DNA of 64,000 nt from the NCBI GenBank assembly GCA_907163345.1, contig CAJQUN010000042.1, positions 3,329,043-3,393,042 on the forward strand. The letters are read 5' to 3'. Within the stretch, counting starts at the first letter, position 1; each line of letters opens with the position of its first letter. A program made the translations under genes and the position numbers. This stretch comes from Haberlea rhodopensis (taxonomy: Eukaryota; Streptophyta; Magnoliopsida; Lamiales; Gesneriaceae). A model generated the notes under the pieces. That model was given only the letters and a program-made list of their open reading frames with translations, was not told the origin of the DNA and did no database searches. Shown here one piece after another: positions 22,458 to 32,539 of the stretch.

Positions 22458-24809
22458 TGATGCCCGGGGATTTATGGTGTTAATTCCGGTGTTGTAATAA
22501 TCCTTAATGGATTTTTTTTAATTGTGGCAATTAGGAATTAATTGCGGTTTTGGGTCTCCCGAGGTTGTTAAATCGGGCATTTGGGATCGTTGGATCCAAA
22601 GGTTGAGATTGTATTCTCATTTTGGTGGAAAACCAATGAGATGGGTTTTTAATGGGACTTGGAGTCCGGGGTGCTTTATGTTGGGGCTAGTATGGGGATT
22701 TGATGTTGGAGAGAGAGTTTTTGAAAACAGATGATTTTTAATGAATCATGATGTATTTGTGGAGGTATTGGTATTTTGGAGCATTTTTGCTATATATATC
22801 AGTTGGACTCGAGATTTCCGTCATTTTGGCACGGAATCACTTCTCTCCCTCTCTTCTCCCTCCCTTATCGCCCAACCCCTTCTTTCCCCAACCCTCATCC
22901 TTTCTCTTTGGAGAAAAATGACCGGAGGCTCGGTTTAGGAGCCGGATTCTTCGAAGATAAGTTGGTAATCTCCTCCCCCTCGCTTTTATCTTCGTTTTGA
23001 TTGTGTTTTGGTTGATTTTGGTTGAGTTTTGGGTTTGGGTTGGTTTGGGTGATTTTGGTGGAAATCATAAATCTTTTGGGTTTGTTTAATTTGAGTTTAA
23101 CACCCTTGCTGGAGGTTCTTGTGTGTGGTTTTGTTGTGGTTTTGAGTTGGGAGAAGTTGGGGTGTGATTTGTGGAGGTTTTAAGCTTTCAAAAATGGAGA
23201 TTTTTCGAGTTGCAGGGCATGGCGATCGATCGCATGCGAACAGTAGGCTTTTCTTCGAGGTAGCGATCAATCGCCACTTTTGAGTGATCGATCGCCTCGC
23301 GCCAGTAAGGTCTGGCGATCGATCGCTATATCGAGCGATCGATCGCCAAGGGGCTAGCGATCGATTGCCCGGTATAGCGATCGATCGCCAGCAGGTGAAA
23401 TTTGGTTTTTCTTGGCTTTTTCGTGCGATTTTGGATTTGCAACTTAAATGGTCGGCTTCCAGGGCAATGTTCACGTTCCAATGGGAATGCTAGACTTTTA
23501 AAATGGTTTGGTTGGAGCCAAGTTAAATTAAACGGAACTCTCGGTTGAGTTTTTGGCTATCTTTTAAATGTTTTAAATGGAATACTTTTGGGTTTTATGC
23601 ATGCCTAGCCGGGGGTTTTTATTTTGGTAATCGTCATGGATTGACGATGGGTTTTGAGGTTGAGAACGTGCGTGGGCACGTGATTACATGCTTATACTTG
23701 ATTGTGAATTGTTTATGTGTTTTAGCATATATTTCTCGAGGCATGGAACTCAAGCAAGGTTTGGCTTGGACTTCGGAAACTTAAGGTACGTGTAACGTAC
23801 GAGCATGCCCTTAATTATATTATTGCAATTGTTGTGCATGAGATAGATGATTGGTAAGGGTTAGTAGTCGATACATAATATATGGTGTCTTGCAATAATT
23901 GGTTAATGGAAACAGGACTGGGTGTGTGATGTTGGTCGGTCTTATGTATTGTTTGGTGCCGCTTTGGAGCGAGCAATTGTCGGGATGTGGTCGCTATGGA
24001 GCGAACATCGGTAAGTGATGCCGCTACTTTTGAGTGGGCGAGGAAATGTGACCTCTGGCTAGATATCTAGGATATCTGTATTTTATTCCTCTATCGATAT
24101 TGATTTGGATTTGAGATATAGTTAATCAGTGTAATGATTAACTGGATATTTGGAATTTTATGATTTTGGTTGTTTTGAGAACAGGGACAATACAGTGGGA
24201 TCCTGGATGAGGATGATGCCATCCAGGGAGTATCTTTAAATTCTTAGAAATTACATTGTTGTAATTTACGAACTATATAATTGTGATTATTGGTTTGATG
24301 GTATTGGTATGCTCACCCCATGTGGGGGTTGTCTCTGTTGGGGCAGGTGAAACAGGTACAATGGTAGCTCTGGAGCTGTGATCGAGCTATGAATTGGAGG
24401 TGATTCCAAGATCGAGACACCGGAGCTCATGCGGAGCTGGATATTGTGTAGCCCTTTCTTATACATTACGTACACATAGATTTATTCGATGCTCGTGTGT
24501 GAGCAATAATTATGTGTATACGGGTTGTATAAAAAGGCATGGACCTTTTCTCTTTTCATTCATATGTGTGAGCAATTAACTAGGGAATTGCTAGATGAAT
24601 TGAGATTGTGATTAGTGTATTACATGGGTGCATGATGTGTTGAATAGTCTTAATTTGGAAATCGGATATTGCATGGAAATGGGATAGATGAAGCAAGAAA
24701 ATTTTATAGGTGGTATTGTGTGCCACGTTTACATGTAGTTTCCCTTTACACGTGATTGAATGCACCAAATGCATGGCTTAATGCACTAATTGTGGGTTAA
24801 GGGCACGGG
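22458..24809 (+). repeat. Right LTR of the LARD
   Basis: 2352 bp, homologous to the left LTR until GGGCACGGG, where the left copy has a further ten or so bases. The palindrome cluster differs in composition from the left LTR. Confidence 0.85.
23222..23388. repeat. GCGATCGATCGC palindromes in the right LTR
   Basis: Perfect copies at 23222, 23315, 23335 and 23377, and single-mismatch copies at about 23263, 23284 and 23357. Compared with the left LTR, the first degenerate unit is absent and an extra unit plus spacer is present near 23357-23376. Confidence 0.9.
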
Positions 24810-25388
24810 TTTGTATGGTTGCATTTACTCATTCCTAGGTTTGTTCTCACCTTGTATAATCATCAGCTGCACTGAGTTGAAAGAGCTTGTGGAGATTTGT
24901 CGGGACAATGGTGTTCTCGGGGAAAGATGGACTTACGGGCCGGATGGGGTGATTGTGCAGTAGCTTTAGTGAAGGAGAACATTGTTCCACAGTTTATCCT
25001 TAACTTGAAGGTCAGTTTCTCTCTTCCTCTCTCTTTGAATGTGCTAAAATAGCCATTGAACATCAACGAATATGGATGTATTTGTCGGGACCAATTTTAT
25101 CAATCAAGAATTGATAAAGGGGCGATCAACAAGAATGATCTGGGGCTCTACATTTTCACATCCAAGCCTTCGAGTGGTGCTGCCATCTGTGCTCGTGGTT
25201 ATCTTAGATGCACTATGTATAGGTTCTGAGACCTATATATCTCATGATCAATGCTGAAAGGAATAGTTCTCCCGATGCAGCGACGTCGTAACGAGTCCAG
25301 ACTATTGTCTCCATATACAGAACTTGAACGCATGGATCTTGAACATCAATTAGAACCAGCTAATGAACAAGACTCAATTACAGCATAA
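24810..25388 (+). other. Exon-like stretches right of the LARD, gene unidentified
   Basis: After an acceptor at 24864-24866, 24867-24960 is open (CTELKELVEICRDNGVLGER) in a phase compatible with 15982-16045, then meets TAG. Other short open stretches occur: WGDCAVALVKENIVPQFIL near 24943-25000, GLYIFTSKPSSGAAICARGY near 25145-25205, and a short frame at 25275-25388 ending QDSITA and a stop. They do not join in one frame by eye. Either a real but decayed gene split by the LARD, or chance. The last part overlaps a segment homologous to the EMC6 3' region. Confidence 0.25.
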
Positions 25389-25480
25389 ATATGAAGAAAA
25401 ATTTTAGAAAGCCCAAGGATACGTCCAGTGTAACAACTGCAAGAACCAAAACTAGCCAGTCTTAGATATATTACCAATAA
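25331..25480. repeat. Segment homologous to the 3' end of the EMC6 gene at 46.8-47.0 kb
   Basis: It aligns by eye to about 46810-46970: shared words include ATAAATATGA, CAAGGATACGTCCAG and ACTGCAAGAA in the same order and spacing. The reading frame equivalent to the last EMC6 exon is damaged here. It may be a decayed partial paralogue or a shared mobile fragment. Confidence 0.6.
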
Positions 25481-25788
25481 ACTGGACATTACACAGAATT
25501 AAACAATTTCCTTCTGGCTGTGCTTGTATCTTTCTCTTCGTCTGATTAAATTTCGAACCTTTCTGAAGTTGGAGAAACAAATTGGAGGTGAAGCGCGAAT
25601 CCTTACAGGCCAACCGGAAGCCAACCGGAATGTCTATCAGTGTAAAAAAGTAAACTAGAAATCCCAAAACAAGAACATAGAAAGGGTACAACAATGAGTA
25701 TAAACAAAATAATTCCTCAATGTGATCTATCACATTGCTTCATCTCCTGGAATACGATTGTATTTGAAAGGAATTCATAAACAATAAA
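25481..25788. other. bS6c 3' flank
   Basis: Sequence between the EMC6-like segment and the bS6c stop codon. A 93-residue minus-strand frame at 25452-25733 looks like chance (hydrophobic start, no family seen). It probably includes the bS6c 3' UTR. Confidence 0.35.
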
Positions 25789-27864
25789 CTATCGGCCTAC
25801 TTTCTGTGTTTTTTGGTTATTTCTCACAGAACCACTTGTTTCTCTGCCATCATCTTCATCATCCACATAGATAATGACTTCTTCATCATCATCTTCTTCT
25901 TCTTCATCGAAATCCTGATCATCATAATCTACGACATCCTCATTGTCGTTCATATCTGAATGTAAAGATTGAAACTCTGGTGGCGGTGGACAATCCCGTG
26001 TCTCTGCCTTATCTCTCTTCATCACAAGGTGCCGGATGATCCTCTCATCTCTGTCAAGCAAGCTTTTAAAGTCGTTGATCCACTGGGCTTCCAGCTCGAA
26101 GTTCATTAGGATATAATGAGCATTTTTTGCTTTCTGTATTTTGTATGCCAGTCTCCGCATACCCCAGTCACTGAATCTCCATATCCTGCCCTTCTTTTCT
26201 TTCAAGAAATCTGTTCAAGTGTTTCACAAAAAGAACGAACATATGAGACCCCAGAAAATGACAGAATTATTGCGCCGCATGATGATGTGATAGAGCATGT
26301 AGAAAAAAGAGAGAATTAGAAGCACGAAGAGGGAGAAGAAATCCGAAAGACAAACAATACGGTTTAATCAGAAGATCAAGAATGTCATCCAGGGCCACAC
26401 AAGTCTAGCTAGTTCACAAGACGGAATCACAGAGTTTTTACACATCGGACATGAAAGAGCTTGACAATTTTGAGAAGCACAACTAATTGCTAACACTCAA
26501 TGATCCAAGAATAAGAACAAGTAATTAGTAATGTCTGGAAAGCAAAAAATCACCTTGAACCTTAATGTTGACATTCTCAACCTCTTCCTTGTGTTTCTCA
26601 TGAATTAGATACACCACTTCATAGTGACGCACTGCCGAAATAGAATACAAATTATCACATCATAACCAAAAAGCAAAATCAAATGTAATATGTAAATCAA
26701 GATGAACATAAGAAAACCACAACACTGAAGCCAACAGCTTCAGGATGAGTCCTAACCGAATTCCACATTATACTTCTCCAGCATATAAAAGATGTAGTCG
26801 AAAGCGGAGCAAGGAAACTCACTTTATAGCAAAACTTCATTACATGAGACCATTAAAATATTTCAACAATCAGAGTGAACGTCCTCATTCCTTATTAAAC
26901 CTTTCTGGCAAGACTACACAATGATTGACAAAGAAAATGGATTGTTATTACCATAATGGCATTCAACTATGTTTTGAATTGAGGAGGAAAATGCTCCAAC
27001 ATAAGAAACTTTCTGCCCATCCCAATCATCACACAACAATCAATCAATCGTTGATTAAGACTGGCATGTAGGGAAAAGCAGTAGACAGTGCTTACTTTGA
27101 CCTACTTCCATATCGCTTTCAAGCTGCAGGTTCAGAAACTCAAAGAGTTCACCTGTAAATCAAAATTTAGACTCATCACTTCACTTTCCATTTATCCAGT
27201 AGAGGTTCTTGTTCTCTGCTTAACAGATATTGTTAGTTCAAACAGAAAATGAGATGAAAAAGATGATGGATAGCACTCACGCTCTTCTATATCAGCAAAC
27301 TCCGGCATAAGCCTACCATCTTCCTCAATCTTTCTCTGCCAAAATAATCGACACCTCTCAGCAAAGTTCAATTGGCGGAAAATGGAAAAACCCTTTTTGA
27401 TTACTATTTTTCGCAAACATAAAAACTTCTTGCAACACACACACAATCACCGTTTAATATTTAAATGTAAAATGAACTTCCATTGAAAAATGAAAAAAAA
27501 AAAAAACCATGAAAGGCATAAACTTGCAAACAAACCAAATACAAATCATTCTCTAAAGCAATACAAGTAAATACACTGCGAGTATGTGCGCATAAAAGCT
27601 AACCTCTTTAAGGAGTACGGCTTCAGGAAATGGCCCCGTGGCTTCATCAGGCTTTGGAACAAAGCTATGGGTATCATCTTTTTTCCTTCTACTACTGTTT
27701 TTATTCTCTTTCTTGGCTGCCGCAACAGTAGTTGAATTCGTCATGAGCCTCAACCCCTGGGAAAAGAATGGAAACCAGCAAGAAGAAGGGTATTCACGTC
27801 CACTGGCAGGTACCCAAAGACGATTCTTGCCTCCGAGCGTGAATTGCGGAGAATTTAGTGCCAT
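25789..27864 (-). CDS. RPS6: Plastid 30S ribosomal protein bS6 (RPS6 alpha, nuclear-encoded), five exons
   Basis: A component of the small subunit of the chloroplast ribosome, imported from the cytosol. Exons on the minus strand: 27864-27604, 27335-27281, 27152-27102, 26631-26554 and 26210-25789. Every junction has GT-AG, and phases join to a 288-residue frame. The N-terminal 60 residues are Ser/Thr- and Lys-rich with few acidic residues, as in a transit peptide. The bS6 core is spread over exons 3-5: VRHYEVVYLIHEKHKEEVEN, then RIWRFSDWGMRRLAYKIQKA and NAHYILMNFELEAQWINDF, ending RHLVMKRDKAE. The tail is strongly acidic (DFDEEEEDDDEEV), longer than in bacteria and similar to plant S6 alpha. 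Start chosen as the first ATG of the only frame that splices through. Confidence 0.93.
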
Positions 27865-29504
27865 GGAATCGAATTTTCTACAATACTTTGTTGAGCGGCA
27901 GTAGATAAGAGAAGGTTAAAAGTTGATTACTAGTATATGTCATTATTCCAAAAATTGATTTTTTTCATCGGATTATTGTTATGTTATTTACATTTTATGA
28001 CTTTATAATTACTCCAGCGATAGTTATCGAATTATTGTTTGTGGGTTTTCGAAAAGCATTTGATATCAGCTCACATTGATAAATTTTCAATTTCGTCCAT
28101 TATAAGAAATACCTTGCTAAAGCTATCTTTGGATTCCAATTCTATATCTCAAACATACATGTTAAATCACCAAAAAACTTTAAATGTTCTTCCTTCCTAG
28201 TTCTTCAATGTTATTTAGCATACGACGTAGCGAATATATTTGAAGTTATTCTTAAGTATATTGCTCTTAAAAATATCAACATTGATATAAAATATTTCAA
28301 CTGAAAATTATCTTTGTGGATATACCCAGGATACTGTCCATGATAAATAGTATCACATTTTCAGTCGACCCCACAATAGATACTTTAGTATAGAGTATTT
28401 GGGAAATTATTATTTTTTAAATATTAAATAAAAATTTAAAAATTCGGTTAAATATTTTTAAAATAAAACCCATAATCGAGACCAATTTTAAAAAAATCAG
28501 TTAATTCGATTATTTTGCTCACCCCTAGTCTTTCTTCCTGTATAAATAATAATATTATCGTGCCTATTAAACTTCTTGTGTTATTCGTCATAAATTTATG
28601 CTATATATTTTCCTACACTTTCCATTACTTTACTAGTTGTAATTATAAAAATATGACTGCTTGTAGTTGTGTAATTAAATTACTGTGAAGACACTTAGAT
28701 TTCACAATAAATTGACTTAATTATATTTTTCCGGTCATAGTATCAAGGGCATTTATTCTCCTTATTTTATTTAAAGTATGTTTAAAAAAAAATTGTTAAT
28801 TAACTTAATATTTTAAAATCGATGCAATTAAATAAGTTAAGAAAATTAATTGATGCAATTGACGGGGTTAACTATGAATTTATATAGCTTAAGAAGGAAA
28901 ATGATGCAATTACAAGTACAAGGAGTGAGCTCATGGGCCTATCATGGGCCTAGCCGAGCTAGTAAGAGCTCACCTCCATTTTGGAAAAACTGGATTTCGA
29001 GTCTAATAGTGTGCCAAATAATATTTAGCTCGTCCCCTTCTAAAAAAAAGTATAAGGAATTAAGTAGGCATCAGCATGAGATATTGTTCAAGGAGATGAA
29101 GAGGTAATATTAATCTTATTAATTTTTTTTTTCATTTCGCTATCTAAATCTTTAGGATCATTAGTACTACAAATACAAAAAGAGTATAAAACTTTCAAAT
29201 TAATAGAGTAAACAAACATTGAGTTAAAAATATGACTATTTCTTGCACAACCCTCCTCACCAATCTCTCCACTTTATTTTCTCATAGATGCCACACCACA
29301 ACAATCAACAAACGCGACAGAACACAATGCCTATCTTTTGTTGTGGTTCTTCGATCAACAATCATGATATAACACGATGGGAGGCCGGTCTAATCGGTAA
29401 TCGTGTGTGGTAATGTAGGAATCTAGAGCAACCGATTGGTTTCTAGATTAGTAGCAACTAGAGAATATATGATATGGAGTCGATATTTCTGTAATGTCAA
29501 TGTC
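27865..29504. other. Intergenic region between bS6c and the coiled-coil gene
   Basis: 1.6 kb of AT-rich DNA. The part next to 27865 must contain the bS6c promoter and 5' UTR, but no element stands out. A plus-strand frame at 28850-29107 has no recognisable family and is treated as chance. Confidence 0.4.
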
Positions 29505-30909
29505 TCATTTCTTTGCCTTTGCAAATCTGAGACAGCGATACTTCTCGCCACTTACAGTTATCTCGAGAGCTCCATCTTGATTATCTTGACTTGATGCGGT
29601 CCCCATCAATACGCTCTTCTCTTTCTCAAGATTCTCTCTTTCAATCTTTAGCCTTGCTTCTTGCCTGGCAATCTCTGCCTGAATCAATACAAGTAACCTC
29701 AATATAAGAAATCATTGAGGTACTGAAATAGTCAGGATATTATTCATATGATTCTTGTGTAGGCTGAAAATTCGGAGAAAAAGACATGGCTGTGGATCTT
29801 GCTGATGGTACGAAAATTTTAAGAAGTTCGAATACACTATATAACTGTGAGGGGGTTAATATGAACTTACAAGTTGTAAGTAAGTGCAGCTCAGATAAGC
29901 AACATTGTGTGCACCAAAGAATTCTTTTTTGCACCAACATTTTAAACTAAGTTCTAATAATGTCTTGGTTAGGAGAAAAATTTAGAACGACAACAGAAGT
30001 ACATTTATATATGCAAATTCTTAATTATGATACATCTTCAACGCATACACTTGAAAACAGCCAAATGTCCAAAGAGGGTGACTAATGGTCCGTGGCTGGA
30101 AAATTCAGATGTTACGTAACATTCAAGTGTTCTCAATACATTTTCTCATGTAGGACGGATAATTTCTGCTCATTTTCATCTTAGAGCAGCTCTCTGCCAG
30201 TCCACAAATACCAACTCCATATAAGCACATGATAACTCAAACTCTTATAGGACTCTACGCCCAACTTATAACTACCTACAAATAAAATTTGGTACGAGAT
30301 GTTAAAAGCTCGACTCAGAATGCAAGTCTATATTATCGAAATCTATGAGCATGGAATATTACTAACTGTATGAGAACTGTCATATGCGCATACAACCAAG
30401 AAAATGATAGACTATCAGAAAGCAAAGAACTCAAACAATAGGGAGATGAAACACACAAATAGCCACTATCTTTTGTCCCAGCATTACACATATAGCACCT
30501 TTCTCACATATTACGTAACATAACAACTTGGGATGATACTTTGAAAGGGTTGAAAAGTCTCCAGAAGGAAAAGAAGAAACAACTTCTTGTATCATCAGAT
30601 ATAGGCCTAATGGCTAATACATCAGGATACCAGCAAAAAGGAGTCTCCTTAACAAGCAAAAGACTATGAACTTTGTCAGGCAGATAAAACTAAATCTCCA
30701 CATTACAGACACAATGATTAAGCAGGTACCTCCCGACACGAAAGTTCTGCTTTCCAGGCAGCTTCACGCTCGGCAACTTCGCGTTCCCGTTCCTCGATGT
30801 AACTCTGCATCTCCCTTTCCTTCATAATCCTATCCTGTATGTCTGCATCCAGAGCCTCTTTCAGCTCCTGCACAAACTTATCTACCACCACTTTTATCCT
30901 CAGAGACAT
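29505..30909 (-). CDS. Small coiled-coil protein, two exons, function unknown
   Basis: Exon A 30909-30730 starts at ATG (MSLRIKVVVDKFVQELKEAL) and ends CREV-less at CRE before GTACCT. Exon B 29678-29505 starts after CAG (AEIARQEARLKIERENLEKE) and ends EKYRCLRFAKAKK with TGA. Phase 0 at the junction gives 117 residues. The middle is a charged coiled coil (EREREVAEREAAWKAEL). The C-terminal GALEITVSGEKYRCLRFAKA looks conserved and folded. The frame is also open a little upstream of the chosen ATG (SDPFRKGLL, after an AG at about 30947), so a longer N-terminus is possible. I do not recognise the family. Confidence 0.68.
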
Positions 30910-31440
30910 CAATAAGCCCTTTCGAAAAGGATCACTCAATATCTACCGACAAGCCGCGGTTAAATAACTCACTCGCTCTTCAGTCTTTAAGCCACAATAC
31001 GACACGCACACCTGCAGCACAAAGGTATCCTTCAAAGCTGTTTCTTTTATTGATCCTGATTATGTTCCCAACAAGTTCACAGATCTTTGAAATATCAAAT
31101 TCAAATTAAAACATATTGCTCGCAAAAGATAACGAGACCCGAAACAGAAAAATGACAAAAAAACAGAAACAAATCACACGTTTTCTAGAAACTCAACTGG
31201 GTCAAAATTTTAGAACCCAAATCCCAAAAAATTCTTTTCAATCTGAGTGGAAATCAGCATATGTATAAAAAATTCAGAAATGTTTAAAAAAATGAAATAC
31301 ATAATCAGGGCAGAGGGTACCTTTGTGCGATCAATCGAGAGGAAATCAAAATAATTTGTGGATACAGCAATCGTAATCTGTGTGAGTGTGCCGGAAGTTG
31401 TGGCAAGGGAAACAAATGCAAGTCCACAAAAACTAGTCGG
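30910..31440 (-). other. Likely 5' UTR, first intron and promoter of the coiled-coil gene
   Basis: On the minus strand, an exon-like end CGATTGATCGCACAAAG followed by GTACCC at about 31320 may be a 5' UTR donor, with an acceptor at about 30947 (TCGGTAG). No start codon upstream reads into the gene. Confidence 0.4.
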
Positions 31441-31487
31441 CCAAAGCCAAATGTTCCAAGGCTCCTTTGTTCTTTCCTTGCCGCATA

Positions 31488-31489
31488 AT

Positions 31490-31524
<35 letters not shown>
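31488..31524. repeat. TTTA microsatellite
   Basis: About nine tandem copies of TTTA (tetranucleotide repeat). Confidence 0.92.
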
Positions 31525-31525
<1 letters not shown>

Positions 31526-31760
31526 AATAATATAATAGCTTTTTTTAAAAAAAAATCTGCAAATGTATCCTGTTTTTGTATTAATAAGTTTTTTTGAAAT
31601 AATAAGTTTTAACTGCCATTTTTATTTGTTATTGGAATTGAGATTATTTTCCTAAAGAATTTAAAAATTATTCTTTCGACATTCTAACTTTATGATTAGA
31701 ACAAAAAATGAGGGATTCCAAACTACTATTTGAATGAGGTAACTGGTAATATATGAGATC

Positions 31761-31871
31761 TTTTTTTTAGAGGGGAGGCTAAATATTTTTTTCGTAAATT
31801 ATAGGACTCGAACTCGAGTCTTTTCAAAGTGATGGTGGACCCTTACCAGTTGAGCTAGACCCAAAAGTTCA
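31761..31871 (-). mobile_element. tRNA-derived SINE
   Basis: On the minus strand the head reads GGGTCTAGCTCAACTGGTAA with an A box (TAGCTCAACTGG, 31846-31857) and a B box (GAGTTCGAGTCC, 31804-31815), as in RNA polymerase III promoters. It ends in A8 (31761-31768 on plus). Imperfect flanking repeats on the plus strand, ATATATGAG (31749-31757) and ATACATGAG (31872-31880), look like the target duplication. It is too degenerate to fold as a tRNA gene. Confidence 0.72.
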
Positions 31872-31880
31872 TACATGAGG

Positions 31881-32539
31881 TTAAATTTACATGAGTGGTG
31901 GATAATAATGAAATGAAGGAGAAAAATATACTTTACAAATTATTTAGTTGAAATCTGTTAAATAAATTAATAAATTCAAATAATTAATTTTAGATTTTAA
32001 CATAATTTTGTTGTAGAAGTAGAAGTAAATGGGTATGTTGATCCACATTAAATAATATCAATTCTTTTGTTCGTTTAAGTGTTTTTTTATATAATAATAA
32101 TAATATAGTATACAATATAGAAAGTACAAGAACAAAAGGTATTATAAGACTAAAATCAATATTTTGAAAATAGGATTGGATGTCGTTTCAATCGGAAATT
32201 GATGCTTAGTTCGGTTGATCCTCTAAAAACTCCCTGCTAAAAAATCAATGGGAACCAAATTAAATCGATACAAAACCGATTCAACCAGTAAACCTGTCGA
32301 TAGTTGAAGCGACCGGTTCCTTCATATTTCTTTCTTTTTTAAAATTTTAATTTTTTTTTATTTTTGTTAAAATTATTAATCAAATTTTTTGAAGGAAAAT
32401 ATATTTTGATTTTTGAAGGAAAATATATTATATACAATTTATTGTTATTGAAATAGTTATAAACTAATATTTTATATATGTCTATCAAAAAAATACATAT
32501 AATTCTATAAAGTTGTCTTGTATATTATATATAAACATG
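31881..32539. other. AT-rich intergenic DNA
   Basis: Low GC, homopolymer T and A runs. The stretch 32200-32330, with repeated ACCGATTCAACCAGTAAACC-like words, resembles 39650-39840 weakly. No gene seen. Confidence 0.4.

Larger units (their letters stand above)
16061..24809 (+). mobile_element. Large non-coding LTR retrotransposon derivative (LARD), chromovirus-like ends
   Basis: LTRs at 16061-18425 and 22458-24809 start TGATGCC and agree closely with few changes and indels. The primer site TGGTATCGGAGC lies 4 nt after the left LTR. The right end of the interior reads AATTTCGAGGACGAAATT, then AGTGGGGG, then the LTR, the signature seen before the 3' LTR of plant Tekay/Del-type chromoviruses. 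The 4-kb interior has no gag or pol, only repeats and short frames. The last about 10 bp of the right LTR are missing, so no target duplication can be shown. It depends on an autonomous partner. Confidence 0.87.

Noticed and set aside
27638..27904. 88-codon plus-strand frame
   Set aside because: Antisense of bS6c exon 1.
28850..29107. 85-codon plus-strand frame
   Set aside because: No family features, no splice partner, AT-rich surroundings.
31761..31871. tRNA gene on the minus strand
   Set aside because: A and B boxes are present but the arms do not pair as a cloverleaf, and a poly-A tail and flanking repeats mark a SINE.
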